Both the position numbers and the translations under genes were made by a program. DNA of 14,758 nucleotides from JBAVQS01 sp049694275. GTDB taxonomy: Bacteria; Chloroflexota; Anaerolineae; UBA4142; SHND01. The notes under the pieces were generated by a model. The model saw nothing but the letters and a program-made list of their open reading frames with translations, was not told the DNA's origin and searched no databases. Every line of letters starts with the position of its first letter. The first letter of the stretch is position 1. Below, piece by piece: positions 6,570 through 12,759 of the stretch. Where the stretch lies: the NCBI GenBank assembly GCA_049694275.1, contig JBAVQS010000235.1, forward strand, positions 1 to 14,758, read 5' to 3'.

Positions 6570-7588
6570 GTTCTCACCAGCCGCAACGCCTCCAGTTCCA
6601 TCTCGGCGCATCTTCGCCCCAGGCTTGCCAGCTCCAGGTTCGGCTCGACGCCGCGCAGGTGGCGCTCAGCCTGGTCGAGAGTACCGGCGGCCCACAGGAG
6701 ATTGCCCATCACTTCCCAATAGTGCACGCGAGAGAGATCAACCGGAATGCCGGTACATTCCTGATAGCCGGCAAAAAAGTCTTGCGGCTGGCCCACACCG
6801 CCATAGCGCAGCTTGTCCACCCCAAACCGCCAGTCGCGTACCATCCCCCACGCCAGGTCCTCGGCCGGGTCGCCGAGATGCGCAAACTCCCAATCGAGCA
6901 CCCCTGTCAGACCTTGTGGAGTGACGACCACGTTGCCGATTCGATAGTCGCCATGGACCAGCGCCAGGTGTTCAGGCGGGGCCGGCTCGTTGCGGCGGAG
7001 CCAGCGCAGGACCAATTCAAGCGCCGGGTGCGGCTCGCCGATCCGGTCGAGGTCTGTCTCCGCCCGCCTGATCGACACTATCGCCGGCGTCTCGCCCGTT
7101 TTCGGCGACGGGATTAACGCGTTCAGCCCATACCGTTCCGCCGGGACCCGGTGAATCGCGCCGAGCGCCGCGCCCATCTGATGTGGCAGCGACTTGCGCG
7201 CCTCGGCCAGGCCCACCGCTTGCACAATCCGCCGCCCGATGGTCTCCCCCTCAAGCCGCTGCATGACCAGACACGGTCGTCCGAGCAGGTCGCCGAGAAA
7301 CCAGTATGGACGCGGGGCGGGCACGCCCGATTCGTATGCCGCCTGCAGCACGCGGAACTCTTGCGCGGGATCGAGCGCATCCGCGAAAATCTTGGTGCCC
7401 ACATGCCGCCGCATGACAAGTTGATGCGCGCCTTGCCACGGGCCCGCCGGGATAGTCAGGTCGAGCCGCCACATCTCTTGCGATGCGCCGCCCGGCATCA
7501 TGGCCAGCGCCGCAATCCCGACCTCGCCGCCGGTCACCTCACGCAACGCGCCTTCCAACGCCGCCTGTAATTCTTGATTCGTCGACAT
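6557..7588 (-). CDS. APH-like phosphotransferase-family kinase (ACAD10/11 kinase-domain type, LvaA-like)
   Basis: The 343-residue product has the aminoglycoside phosphotransferase/choline kinase fold. VMRRHVGTKIF holds the probable ATP lysine/arginine region. VHGDYRIGN (His212 to Asn219) is the catalytic loop with Asp214. GVLDWEFAHLGDPAEDLAW contains the metal-binding Asp232. The AHLGDPAEDLAW wording is typical of the phosphotransferase family related to the kinase domain of animal ACAD10/11, not of antibiotic-resistance enzymes. Lying between an acyl-CoA dehydrogenase and a DUF6285 gene, it probably phosphorylates a 4-hydroxyacyl-CoA (or hydroxy acid) so the dehydrogenase partner can process it. 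Start ATG at 7588 with only a weak GAG upstream. The C-terminal Val-Asp-Lys and stop are encoded by the intergenic octamer array, so the extreme C terminus has been shaped by repeat DNA. Confidence 0.85.
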   Translation of the reverse strand: MSTNQELQAALEGALREVTGGEVGIAALAMMPGGASQEMWRLDLTIPAGPWQGAHQLVMRRHVGTKIFADALDPAQEFRVLQAAYESGVPAPRPYWFLGDLLGRPCLVMQRLEGETIGRRIVQAVGLAEARKSLPHQMGAALGAIHRVPAERYGLNALIPSPKTGETPAIVSIRRAETDLDRIGEPHPALELVLRWLRRNEPAPPEHLALVHGDYRIGNVVVTPQGLTGVLDWEFAHLGDPAEDLAWGMVRDWRFGVDKLRYGGVGQPQDFFAGYQECTGIPVDLSRVHYWEVMGNLLWAAGTLDQAERHLRGVEPNLELASLGRRCAEMELEALRLVRTVDK

Positions 7589-7599
7589 AGAACAAGCTC

Positions 7600-7665
7600 A
7601 CCGCCACGGCGCACAAGCCACAAAGAATCTATCAAAACCTTCGCGTTCTTTGCAGCCTTTGCGGT
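7600..7665. repeat. Imperfect inverted repeat of the CGCAAAG/CTTTGCG type
   Basis: The gap between acyl-CoA dehydrogenase and kinase genes is filled by an imperfect inverted repeat. One arm begins ACCGCCACGGCGCAC on the plus strand; the other ends CTTTGCAGCCTTTGCGGT. It starts directly after the dehydrogenase stop. Similar CGCAAAG-rich palindromes are, from memory, dispersed in several bacterial genomes; this is one copy only, so dispersal cannot be shown here. Confidence 0.5.
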
Positions 7666-8844
7666 TCAATTTTTTTGCGCCCGGCGAAAGACGCGGCGGG
7701 CGATGCTGAGCCGATGGACTTCGGAGGGACCATCATAGATGCGGAAGGGCCGCGCCTCACGATAGAGGAGCGCGAGCGGAATGTCCTCGGAAACGCCCAG
7801 GCCGCCGCAGATCTGCAGTGCGCGGTCGATGACCCGGTTGACCGTCTCGGCGACAAAGACCTTGGTCATACTCGTCTCGTGCGGCGCCGGATCCCCCTGA
7901 TCGAGCAGCCAGGCCGCGTGCCAGACCATGAGCCGCGCCGCGTGGAGCTCAATCTCGGAATCGGCGATCGGGAACTGGACGCCCTGGTGCTCGGCCAGCT
8001 TGGCGCCAAACGAATCGCGCCGGGCGGCATACTTGACCGCAAACTCCATTGCCCGCCGCGCCGCGCCGATCCAGCGCATACAATGGGTCAGGCGTCCCGG
8101 GCCAAGGCGCATCTGCGCATACTCGAACCCCTGTCCCACCTCGCCCAGCACCGCCTCGTCGCCCACCTCACAGTTGACAAACTCGACTTCGCCGTGCCCG
8201 CCGGGAAAAACGCTGTCGAGCGTAGGAATCTTGCGCACAATCCTGAAACCGGGGTTTGCGGCATCGACCAGGAACATGGTCGCACCCTCGCGCTTGTGCA
8301 GCTCCCCGGTCCGCGCAATCGCAATGGTAAAGGCTGCCCCCAGCGCGCCGGTGATAAACCACTTGCGGCCATTGAGAATCCATTTATCGCCGCGCCGTTC
8401 GGCAGTCGCTTTTAACAGCGCGGGGTCGGCCCCTGCGCCCGGCGCGGGCTCGGTCATGCTAAAGCAAGAGCGGATTTCACCCGCCGCGAGGGGCTTGAGA
8501 TATTTTTCCTTTTGCGCCTGCGTCGCAATCCGCTCCAGCAGGTGCATGTTCCCTTCGTCAGGCGCAGAGCAGTTGAGCGCCTGCGGGCCAAGCAGGCTGC
8601 GCCCCGCCTCTTCAAACACCACCGCGCACTCGCGCCAGTTAAGCCCGAGGCCGCCCCACTCCCGGCTCAGTTGCGGAAGGAAGAGCCCGGCATCACGCGC
8701 AGCCCGCTGCAGGTCGGTGCGCAACGCATCCCACGGCTCAACCTCGTGCGGAATCTCGCGCTCGGCGGGAATGACGACCCCGTCGATAAATTTCCGCGTG
8801 CGCTGCTGCAGCGCTTGCAATTCAGGCGACAGTGCAAAATCCAT
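7666..8844 (-). CDS. Acyl-CoA dehydrogenase, ACAD10/11-like (LvaC-like)
   Basis: The 392-residue product is a full-length FAD-dependent acyl-CoA dehydrogenase. It has an N-terminal helical domain, FSMTEPAPGAGAD (128-140; flavin and substrate binding), a middle beta domain with NGRKWFITGA, and a C-terminal helical domain with RRDSFGAKLAEHQGVQF and QICGGLGVSEDIPLALLYRE. The position of the catalytic base reads IYDGPSEVH, with Asp371 where medium-chain enzymes have Glu (IYEGT). The DGPxEVH form is typical of ACAD10/11 relatives, which act on 4-hydroxyacyl-CoAs through a phosphorylated intermediate. Adjacent genes encode the kinase and DUF6285 partners. The start has a strong GGAGGT five bases upstream. 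A promoter with an overlapping inverted repeat lies 31 to 60 bases upstream. Confidence 0.93.
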   Translation of the reverse strand: MDFALSPELQALQQRTRKFIDGVVIPAEREIPHEVEPWDALRTDLQRAARDAGLFLPQLSREWGGLGLNWRECAVVFEEAGRSLLGPQALNCSAPDEGNMHLLERIATQAQKEKYLKPLAAGEIRSCFSMTEPAPGAGADPALLKATAERRGDKWILNGRKWFITGALGAAFTIAIARTGELHKREGATMFLVDAANPGFRIVRKIPTLDSVFPGGHGEVEFVNCEVGDEAVLGEVGQGFEYAQMRLGPGRLTHCMRWIGAARRAMEFAVKYAARRDSFGAKLAEHQGVQFPIADSEIELHAARLMVWHAAWLLDQGDPAPHETSMTKVFVAETVNRVIDRALQICGGLGVSEDIPLALLYREARPFRIYDGPSEVHRLSIARRVFRRAQKN

Positions 8845-8867
8845 TCGGACCTCCGCGTCCTTGATGT

Positions 8868-8887
8868 TTGGCTCTATGTTAAGCCAA
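8868..8887. promoter_or_regulatory. Inverted repeat, possible operator of the acyl-CoA dehydrogenase operon
   Basis: TTGGCT (8868-8873) and AGCCAA (8882-8887) are perfect 6-bp arms with an 8-base spacer. The spacer covers the -10 box of the candidate promoter. This is a plausible repressor site, but short arms can arise by chance. Confidence 0.35.
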
Positions 8888-8904
8888 GTGCCGCGTTATT
8901 GCAA
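8876..8904 (-). promoter_or_regulatory. Candidate promoter of the acyl-CoA dehydrogenase/kinase/DUF6285/xylB operon
   Basis: On the minus strand TTGCAA (8904-8899) and TAACAT (8881-8876) are 17 bases apart, each matching 4 of 6 consensus bases. Predicted start is about 25 bases before the ATG, leaving room for the GGAGGT site. Confidence 0.45.
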
Positions 8905-8933
8905 GGGTGGGCCGAACCGTCCTGCATTTCCCC

Positions 8934-8978
8934 CACCTGTACCCACCGGTACCCATCCGTACCCACGCGTACCCACGC
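8934..8978. repeat. 10-bp tandem repeat array
   Basis: Four full units and a partial one repeat with exact 10-base period: CACCTGTACC, CACCGGTACC, CATCCGTACC, CACGCGTACC, CACGC. Most variation falls in the third to fifth positions; the GTACC core is constant. It lies upstream of the acyl-CoA dehydrogenase promoter. Confidence 0.85.
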
Positions 8979-8983
8979 AAATT

Positions 8984-9010
8984 GTAGAGACGCGCCGGCG
9001 GCACGTCTAC
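8984..9010. repeat. 27-bp imperfect palindrome (REP-like hairpin)
   Basis: GTAGAGACG at the left end pairs with ACGTCTAC at the right end around a GC-rich centre (GCCGGCGGC). It can form a small hairpin in DNA or RNA. It directly follows the 10-bp array, six bases on. Confidence 0.55.
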
Positions 9011-9032
9011 CGCGCGAGGGGGGAATAAAGTA

Positions 9033-9084
9033 CTAGGTCCTTTCGCCTCAAAAGTGAAAGGAATAAAGCGCAAAAGGCACCTAG
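9033..9084. repeat. Nested inverted repeat
   Basis: CTAGGTCCTTT (9033-9043) pairs with AAAAGGCACCTAG (9072-9084) with one bulge. Inside it a competing hairpin forms from CCTTTC (9039-9044) and GAAAGG (9056-9061). No gene or transcript end is obvious beside it. Confidence 0.45.
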
Positions 9085-9103
9085 ATCCATAGAAGCGTTT
9101 CTC

Positions 9104-9247
9104 AGACTTGGGCGCCACGCACACCACATGCTTGGCTGAGGAGCGCTCCTCTGGCCGTGACATCACACACACAACACGCCCGGCTAAAAGGCGCTCCTCA
9201 GACTTTGGCATCACGTACACCACATGTCTGACTGAGGAGCGCTTTTT
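9104..9247. repeat. Three degenerate 48-bp tandem repeats with palindromic ends
   Basis: Units lie at 9104-9151, 9152-9199 and 9200-9247. Units 1 and 3 share most positions, for example AGACTT.GGC, ACACCACATG and TGAGGAGCGCT; unit 2 is more divergent. Part of a further unit end (AAGCGTTTCTC) precedes them. The end of unit 1 is a perfect 14-bp palindrome, GAGGAGCGCTCCTC (9138-9151). The ends of units 2 and 3 (9186-9199 and 9234-9247) are inverted copies of each other at 13 of 14 bases. As 48 is 16 codons, all units stay open in one minus-strand frame (RSSxxHVVxVxPKSEE), but no start signal supports a gene. Confidence 0.8.
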
Positions 9248-9313
9248 GTCAAACATCCGGTAGCAATTGTATAACAGTGGTCATACCGGCAAAAGGTCTT
9301 GTCTCTTGAAATC

Positions 9314-9341
9314 TTGCGCGCACGGCCGCTTGTGCTAAAAT
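9314..9341 (+). promoter_or_regulatory. Candidate promoter of the FtsH-like gene
   Basis: TTGCGC (9314-9319) and TAAAAT (9336-9341) are 16 bases apart, giving a leader of about 135 bases. The match is modest. The 8845-9483 gap otherwise holds only the repeats listed and a weak small minus-strand frame at 9249-9434. Confidence 0.3.
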
Positions 9342-9472
9342 CGAGAGCACCCAGTCAATGCTCGTCTTGGCGCGATGATCGCCCACTTCATATACCTGCA
9401 CAGCGATTGCAATACGCCCCGACCTCTTGCTCATAACGCCAAGCCCTTTGAATACCTCAAAGTCTTTATGAC

Positions 9473-9478
9473 AAGGAG
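9473..9478 (+). promoter_or_regulatory. Ribosome-binding site deciding a TTG start
   Basis: AAGGAG lies 5 bases before the TTG at 9484. No ATG or GTG lies nearby in the same frame, so the TTG is the best start for the FtsH-like protein. Confidence 0.7.
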
Positions 9479-9483
9479 CCACC

Positions 9484-10704
9484 TTGAAAAGTAATCCCTG
9501 GTATAAAAACGTGTTCATCTATTTGCTCATCCTTGTGACGCTGGCCGCGCTGGCCTTTAATATTTTTACCCCGAAACCCTCGCGACCGCAAATTGGCATC
9601 AACCAAGTCCTCGCCGACGCCAAGGATGGACAGATCATGCGCATCCAGACACTGGGGAGCGGCGGGGAGTTGTTGATTACGTACAAGGAGGATCCGGGCG
9701 TCCAGTATAGCTCGCGCATGGAGCCCGGCGACAGCATCACTCGATTACTGCTTGCCGCCGGCGTCCCGCTCGACAGCGTGGACATTTCTGTCGCCAGCGC
9801 GCCCCAGTCGGACAACTTGATCGCGCTTCTCGGAACGGTGTTGCCGTTCGTGCTGATTGGCGGCCTATTTTTCTTTCTCCTGCGGCGAGCCCAGGCCGGG
9901 AACCGCGTGGCCAAGGACCTGATCAAGCACGAGTGGAAGATCGAGAAGCCGGCCATTACCTTTGCCGACGTGGGCGGAATGAACGAAGCCAAGCAGGCGA
10001 TAGGGGACTTGATCGCCTACCTGAAAAACCCGGACCGGTTTGGCGCAGTGGGTGCCCGTATGCCGCGCGCCGTTCTCTTGCAAGGCCCGACGGGGAGCGG
10101 CAAGAGCCTGTTCGTCCAGGCGGTGGCCGGGGAGGCGGGCGTCAAGCTGATTAACACCAGCGGCTCGGAATTCATCGAAATCTTTTGCGGTGTGGCTGCG
10201 GCCCGTATGCGTGAACTCTTCCTGGAAGCGAAAAAACTCGCACCGGTCGTGGTGTTGATCGACGAACTGGATGCGCTGGGGCGAGCGCGCCTTCAAGCTG
10301 ACAAGCAAGCCGCTGCCTCGGAACAGCAGTTGCTGCTGAGCCAGTTATTCATCGAGCTCGATCAGCTTCAAGCGAAACGCGGGGTGGTTGTCGTGGCAGC
10401 CACCAATCGTCCTGACCTGGTCGATCCTGCCCTCGTCCGCGCCGTCCGCCTGAACCGGCAAATCATCATCGGCCTCCCCACAACGGAGGAGCGGCTCGAA
10501 ATTCTCAAGGTACTCGTCAAGGACAAGGCGTTGGCGCCGGATGTGAGCCTGGAGGAGATCGCGCAGCAGACGGACGCGCGGACTGGCGCAGACCTGGCGG
10601 CTATCGTCAATCGCGCCGAGGTGCTAACAATGCAGGGAAATGGAACCGCGGCCACACGCGCGCTGACGGCTCAGGATTTTCGGGAAGCGCTGGGAGCGCA
10701 ATAG
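9484..10704 (+). CDS. FtsH-like membrane-anchored AAA ATPase without protease domain
   Basis: The 406-residue product has the N-terminal two-thirds of FtsH. It has TM1 (about 10-29), an extracytoplasmic FtsH_ext-like domain (40-105), TM2 (112-134), then an AAA module opening with ITFADVGGMNEAKQ. Walker A is GPTGSGKS (201-208; usually GPPGTGKT). Walker B is VVVLIDELDA (255-264). The pore loop reads FCG at 234-236 where FtsH has FVG. Sensor Asn308 and both likely arginine fingers (Arg322, Arg325) are kept in a divergent RAVRLNR. The protein ends after the AAA lid (TAQDFREAL). FtsH would continue for about 200 residues with the HEXXH zinc protease, and none follows before the insertion sequence. 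It may act as an unfoldase, membrane chaperone or assembly subunit with a full FtsH. Start codon is TTG, chosen because AAGGAG (9473-9478) is 5 bases upstream and TM1 follows at once. Confidence 0.85.
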   Translation: MKSNPWYKNVFIYLLILVTLAALAFNIFTPKPSRPQIGINQVLADAKDGQIMRIQTLGSGGELLITYKEDPGVQYSSRMEPGDSITRLLLAAGVPLDSVDISVASAPQSDNLIALLGTVLPFVLIGGLFFFLLRRAQAGNRVAKDLIKHEWKIEKPAITFADVGGMNEAKQAIGDLIAYLKNPDRFGAVGARMPRAVLLQGPTGSGKSLFVQAVAGEAGVKLINTSGSEFIEIFCGVAAARMRELFLEAKKLAPVVVLIDELDALGRARLQADKQAAASEQQLLLSQLFIELDQLQAKRGVVVVAATNRPDLVDPALVRAVRLNRQIIIGLPTTEERLEILKVLVKDKALAPDVSLEEIAQQTDARTGADLAAIVNRAEVLTMQGNGTAATRALTAQDFREALGAQ

Positions 10705-10764
10705 TGTACAATCGGTAACTAAAAGGGAGTGGATGGACAAGATTTGAATGCCGTTTATAACGAG

Positions 10765-10790
10765 GGTTCTTCGCGGAAAAGTGGGGCAAG
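10765..10790 (+). repeat. Left terminal inverted repeat of the insertion sequence
   Basis: GGTTCTTCGCGG begins at 10765. Over 26 bases it matches the reverse complement of 12109-12134 with three mismatches. Confidence 0.85.
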
Positions 10791-10791
10791 G

Positions 10792-12038
10792 TTAGTCAGG
10801 CCCACATTCTTCCAGCACCCGTAGTCGAAAATGCTCAAAATTGCGATAGCCGAACGCGCGCCGTTTGATCAATTTCAAGCGATTGTTCAGGCCTTCCACA
10901 AGGCCGCTCGTCAGCCGCTCCGAAAAGTAGTTCAAGATTTGCTCCCACCAATGCCGCAGGGTCTGGACGAATTTGCCGAGACTCTTGACCCCGGACGCTT
11001 CGACTTGGACAATCCAAGCCTCGAGGTGCTGGCAGGCCTGTTCCCGCGAGTGGTCCGTCTCGGAAATTGTGCGAAAGGCCTCTTTGAGCTGATGTAACTG
11101 TTTGAGTTGTGGCGAGAGCGCATACATCTGCTCCAAGCGCACCTGTTCTTCCACATTCAAGTGCTCTGCATTTTTGACCAGAATCCAGCACAAGCCTTTG
11201 AGTTGTTCTTTCTCGGCCGCGGAGGCTGTGCGCTGAATCTCCCGCCGCGCCGCCGTGACCTAGTGCGTCGGATTTTGCATCACATGGAAGCGCTCCGCCG
11301 TGAGTTGTGCCTGCGGCAACAGGCTTCGACCGCGAGCCGATAGGGTTCCCACATATCGATGGCGACCTACTGGACGCCCTGGCGTACCTCCCGTGGCCAG
11401 GTATCGAAATAGGCTTCCAGCGTAGCGCGGGTGCGGTCTGGCAAGATCGTCAGGACACAATGTCGCTCTAAATCGCTCACGACCAGGATGAAATCTTGAT
11501 GCCCTTTGCGCAGGGCAATCTCATCGAGCCCCACGCAGCGCACCGCCGTCACCGACTGACATCGGGCGGCTTGGTCGGCGCATCCCTCAAGATAGAGGGC
11601 TTCGACCACGTGGTAGTCCAGGCCTTCTTGCTGGCTGACGTCCTGAATCGACCGCCCATGACACTGCTGATAGAGATATTGTTGATAGCGATAGGTATAG
11701 CGGCGGTGTGTGCCCACACTCTCCCACGTTTCGGTGAAAGGTCGGTGACAGTATTCGCACTCGAAGTGCCGTTGGTGGAACTCCACATAGCTGGCATAGC
11801 CGCATACGGCCAAGTCACGGACGCTGCGCCGGAGGACCTCGTGAATCTGCGTCGCCAACTGCATGCAGCGTGGACAAATGGCGACGGGGTATGCCGGTTC
11901 ACAGAACCAGACGAGTTGCTGGCGGAGGTCATCGCGCTCCAAGCCGGTGACGATGAAATCCGGCAAGTTCAACAAAGCCGTGAGCGCCTGCACATCTTGC
12001 GCTTTGACGGACTGTACGGATAGTTCTATACTGGACAT
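10792..12038 (-). pseudogene. ISL3-family transposase, disrupted
   Basis: Reading on the minus strand from ATG 12038, the N-terminal zinc region (CPRC and CEYC, with HQRHFECEYC) is followed by a helix-turn-helix. Next come VGLDEIALRKGHQDFILV with the first catalytic Asp, VAIDMWEPYRLAVEA with the second, and GLVEGLNNRLKLIKRRAFGYRNFEHF with the catalytic Glu. This is the ISL3 DDE layout. It cannot be made as one protein: an in-frame TAG (11369-11367) precedes VAIDMW, a one-base deletion near 11320-11325 shifts the frame between RLAVEA and LLPQAQLTAERFHV, and a second TAG (11262-11260) follows MQNPTH. After that the frame runs open to TAA at 10792. Restoring these three sites gives a continuous transposase of about 415 residues. 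The element could move only with transposase supplied from elsewhere. Confidence 0.9.
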
Positions 12039-12108
12039 GGGGGTCCCTCTCGGCAGGTGAGTATCGCAACTCCATTCTACTGAGAGTGGCCCCGTTTATA
12101 AAATTGCT

Positions 12109-12134
12109 CTTACCCCACTAATCCGCGAAGAACC
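12109..12134 (-). repeat. Right terminal inverted repeat of the insertion sequence
   Basis: On the minus strand GGTTCTTCGCGGATTAGTGG is followed by GGTAAG, mirroring the left end. It lies upstream of the transposase start. Confidence 0.85.
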
Positions 12135-12215
12135 ACCACATTTACCCTTTACTGCCAAAGGGAATTCGCTCTAGTAGACACCCGCGAGCATCGGACCGAG
12201 GCGGGCAATATCAAG

Positions 12216-12221
12216 TATAAT
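12216..12221 (+). promoter_or_regulatory. Consensus -10 box for a possible leaderless transcript
   Basis: TATAAT ends 6 bases before the ATG at 12228, so transcription would begin at or next to the start codon. No good -35 is seen 17 bases upstream (GGACCG), and there is no Shine-Dalgarno. Confidence 0.35.
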
Positions 12222-12227
12222 CCACGG

Positions 12228-12431
12228 ATGGCATCGGTGCACCAGCCGGTTGATCACGGCACCGACATGCTGAGGGCGATTATTGCGGCCGCTCTGGACG
12301 CGCAGGAGCAGAACGACGAGGATGAGGAATCTGGGGCTGACGCGATTGGATTCACGGATGAGCCGTTCTTTGGGGGAAGACGGGATTCCGTGTACTCGAT
12401 ATACTTGCAGTCAGCAAGTTCCGCGAGGTAG
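12228..12431 (+). CDS. Small acidic protein of unknown function (doubtful)
   Basis: This is a 67-residue open frame that I do not recognise. The first half is helix-prone (MLRAIIAAALDAQEQ) and leads into an acidic run (NDEDEESGAD), then FTDEPFFGG and a short tail. About two thirds or more of the codons end in G or C, in line with coding use in the neighbours. Support is limited to that and to a TATAAT placed as if for leaderless transcription. A 124-residue frame on the opposite strand overlaps it, and neither has a ribosome-binding site. It could equally be a fragment of something displaced by the adjacent insertion sequence. Confidence 0.35.
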   Translation: MASVHQPVDHGTDMLRAIIAAALDAQEQNDEDEESGADAIGFTDEPFFGGRRDSVYSIYLQSASSAR

Positions 12432-12759
12432 TTGATGGCGAACAATCCCGCAAGGAGTCCTATACGGATTGCATTGTGGTCTGCGCGACCCTCCGGACAT
12501 TGGCTAGAATCCCGGTATGTCGGCAGGCAGGACGAAGAAAGAGCAAGAGGGCAAGCCATACCCTTGACACACGACAAGCAGGAGGAGTAGAATTCGGCGC
12601 GTCCAGGCGATTCGTCTGTTGCTATCATGATTTAGCTTTCACATTCCTCCTGCGATAAACTATCCGCGCATCACACCGCTCTTTGTTGCCTCTCTCTAGC
12701 TGGCTGGCCATCTCGTGCGCTCGAGAGCATTTGTTGTATCCGACCCATAGGAGGCGTCT
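12432..12759. other. Intergenic region before the lipoprotein gene
   Basis: No convincing gene is visible in these 328 bases. They hold one good promoter-like site (12564-12593) and the lipoprotein ribosome-binding site (AGGAGG, 12749-12754). No tRNA, terminator hairpin or repeat array was seen. Confidence 0.5.
12564..12593 (+). promoter_or_regulatory. Candidate promoter of the lipoprotein gene
   Basis: TTGACA (12564-12569) and TAGAAT (12588-12593) are 18 bases apart. The start would be near 12600, giving a leader of about 160 bases before the lipoprotein ATG. Confidence 0.5.

Larger units (their letters stand above)
10765..12134 (-). mobile_element. Decayed ISL3-type insertion sequence
   Basis: The element is about 1.37 kb and bounded by 26-bp inverted repeats. 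The left end reads GGTTCTTCGCGGAAAAGTGG; the right end, on the minus strand, reads GGTTCTTCGCGGATTAGTGG. Each continues with GGYAAG, and the arms differ at about four bases. The single gene inside is a broken ISL3-family transposase on the minus strand. No 8-bp target duplication is visible next to the ends (ATAACGAG on the left, ACCACATT on the right), so it is either old or rearranged. It lies 60 bases after the FtsH-like gene. Confidence 0.88.

Noticed and set aside
9104..9247. CRISPR-like array
   Set aside because: The units are contiguous and degenerate, with no unique spacers and no cas genes.
8879..9256. 125-codon minus-strand frame through the 48-bp repeats
   Set aside because: No ribosome-binding site; beyond the repeats the frame runs through a palindrome and the 10-bp array, so openness is probably incidental to a period divisible by three.
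9249..9434. Small minus-strand frame beginning MSKRSGRIAIAVQVYEV
   Set aside because: It looks somewhat protein-like, but there is no Shine-Dalgarno, it overlaps the probable leader of the FtsH-like gene, and it ends at the 48-bp repeats.
11260..11369. UAG recoding in the transposase
   Set aside because: A frameshift lies between the two amber codons, and other genes here use TAG as a normal stop, so decay is simpler.
10751..12100. CCGTTTATAA present both outside the left end and inside the right end of the insertion sequence
   Set aside because: The copies are not at equivalent positions relative to the element ends, so they are not a target duplication; probably chance.
12254..12628. 124-codon minus-strand frame overlapping the small acidic ORF
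   Set aside because: No ribosome-binding site, poly-Ser tail mirrors the acidic run of the opposite frame, and no recognised motif.
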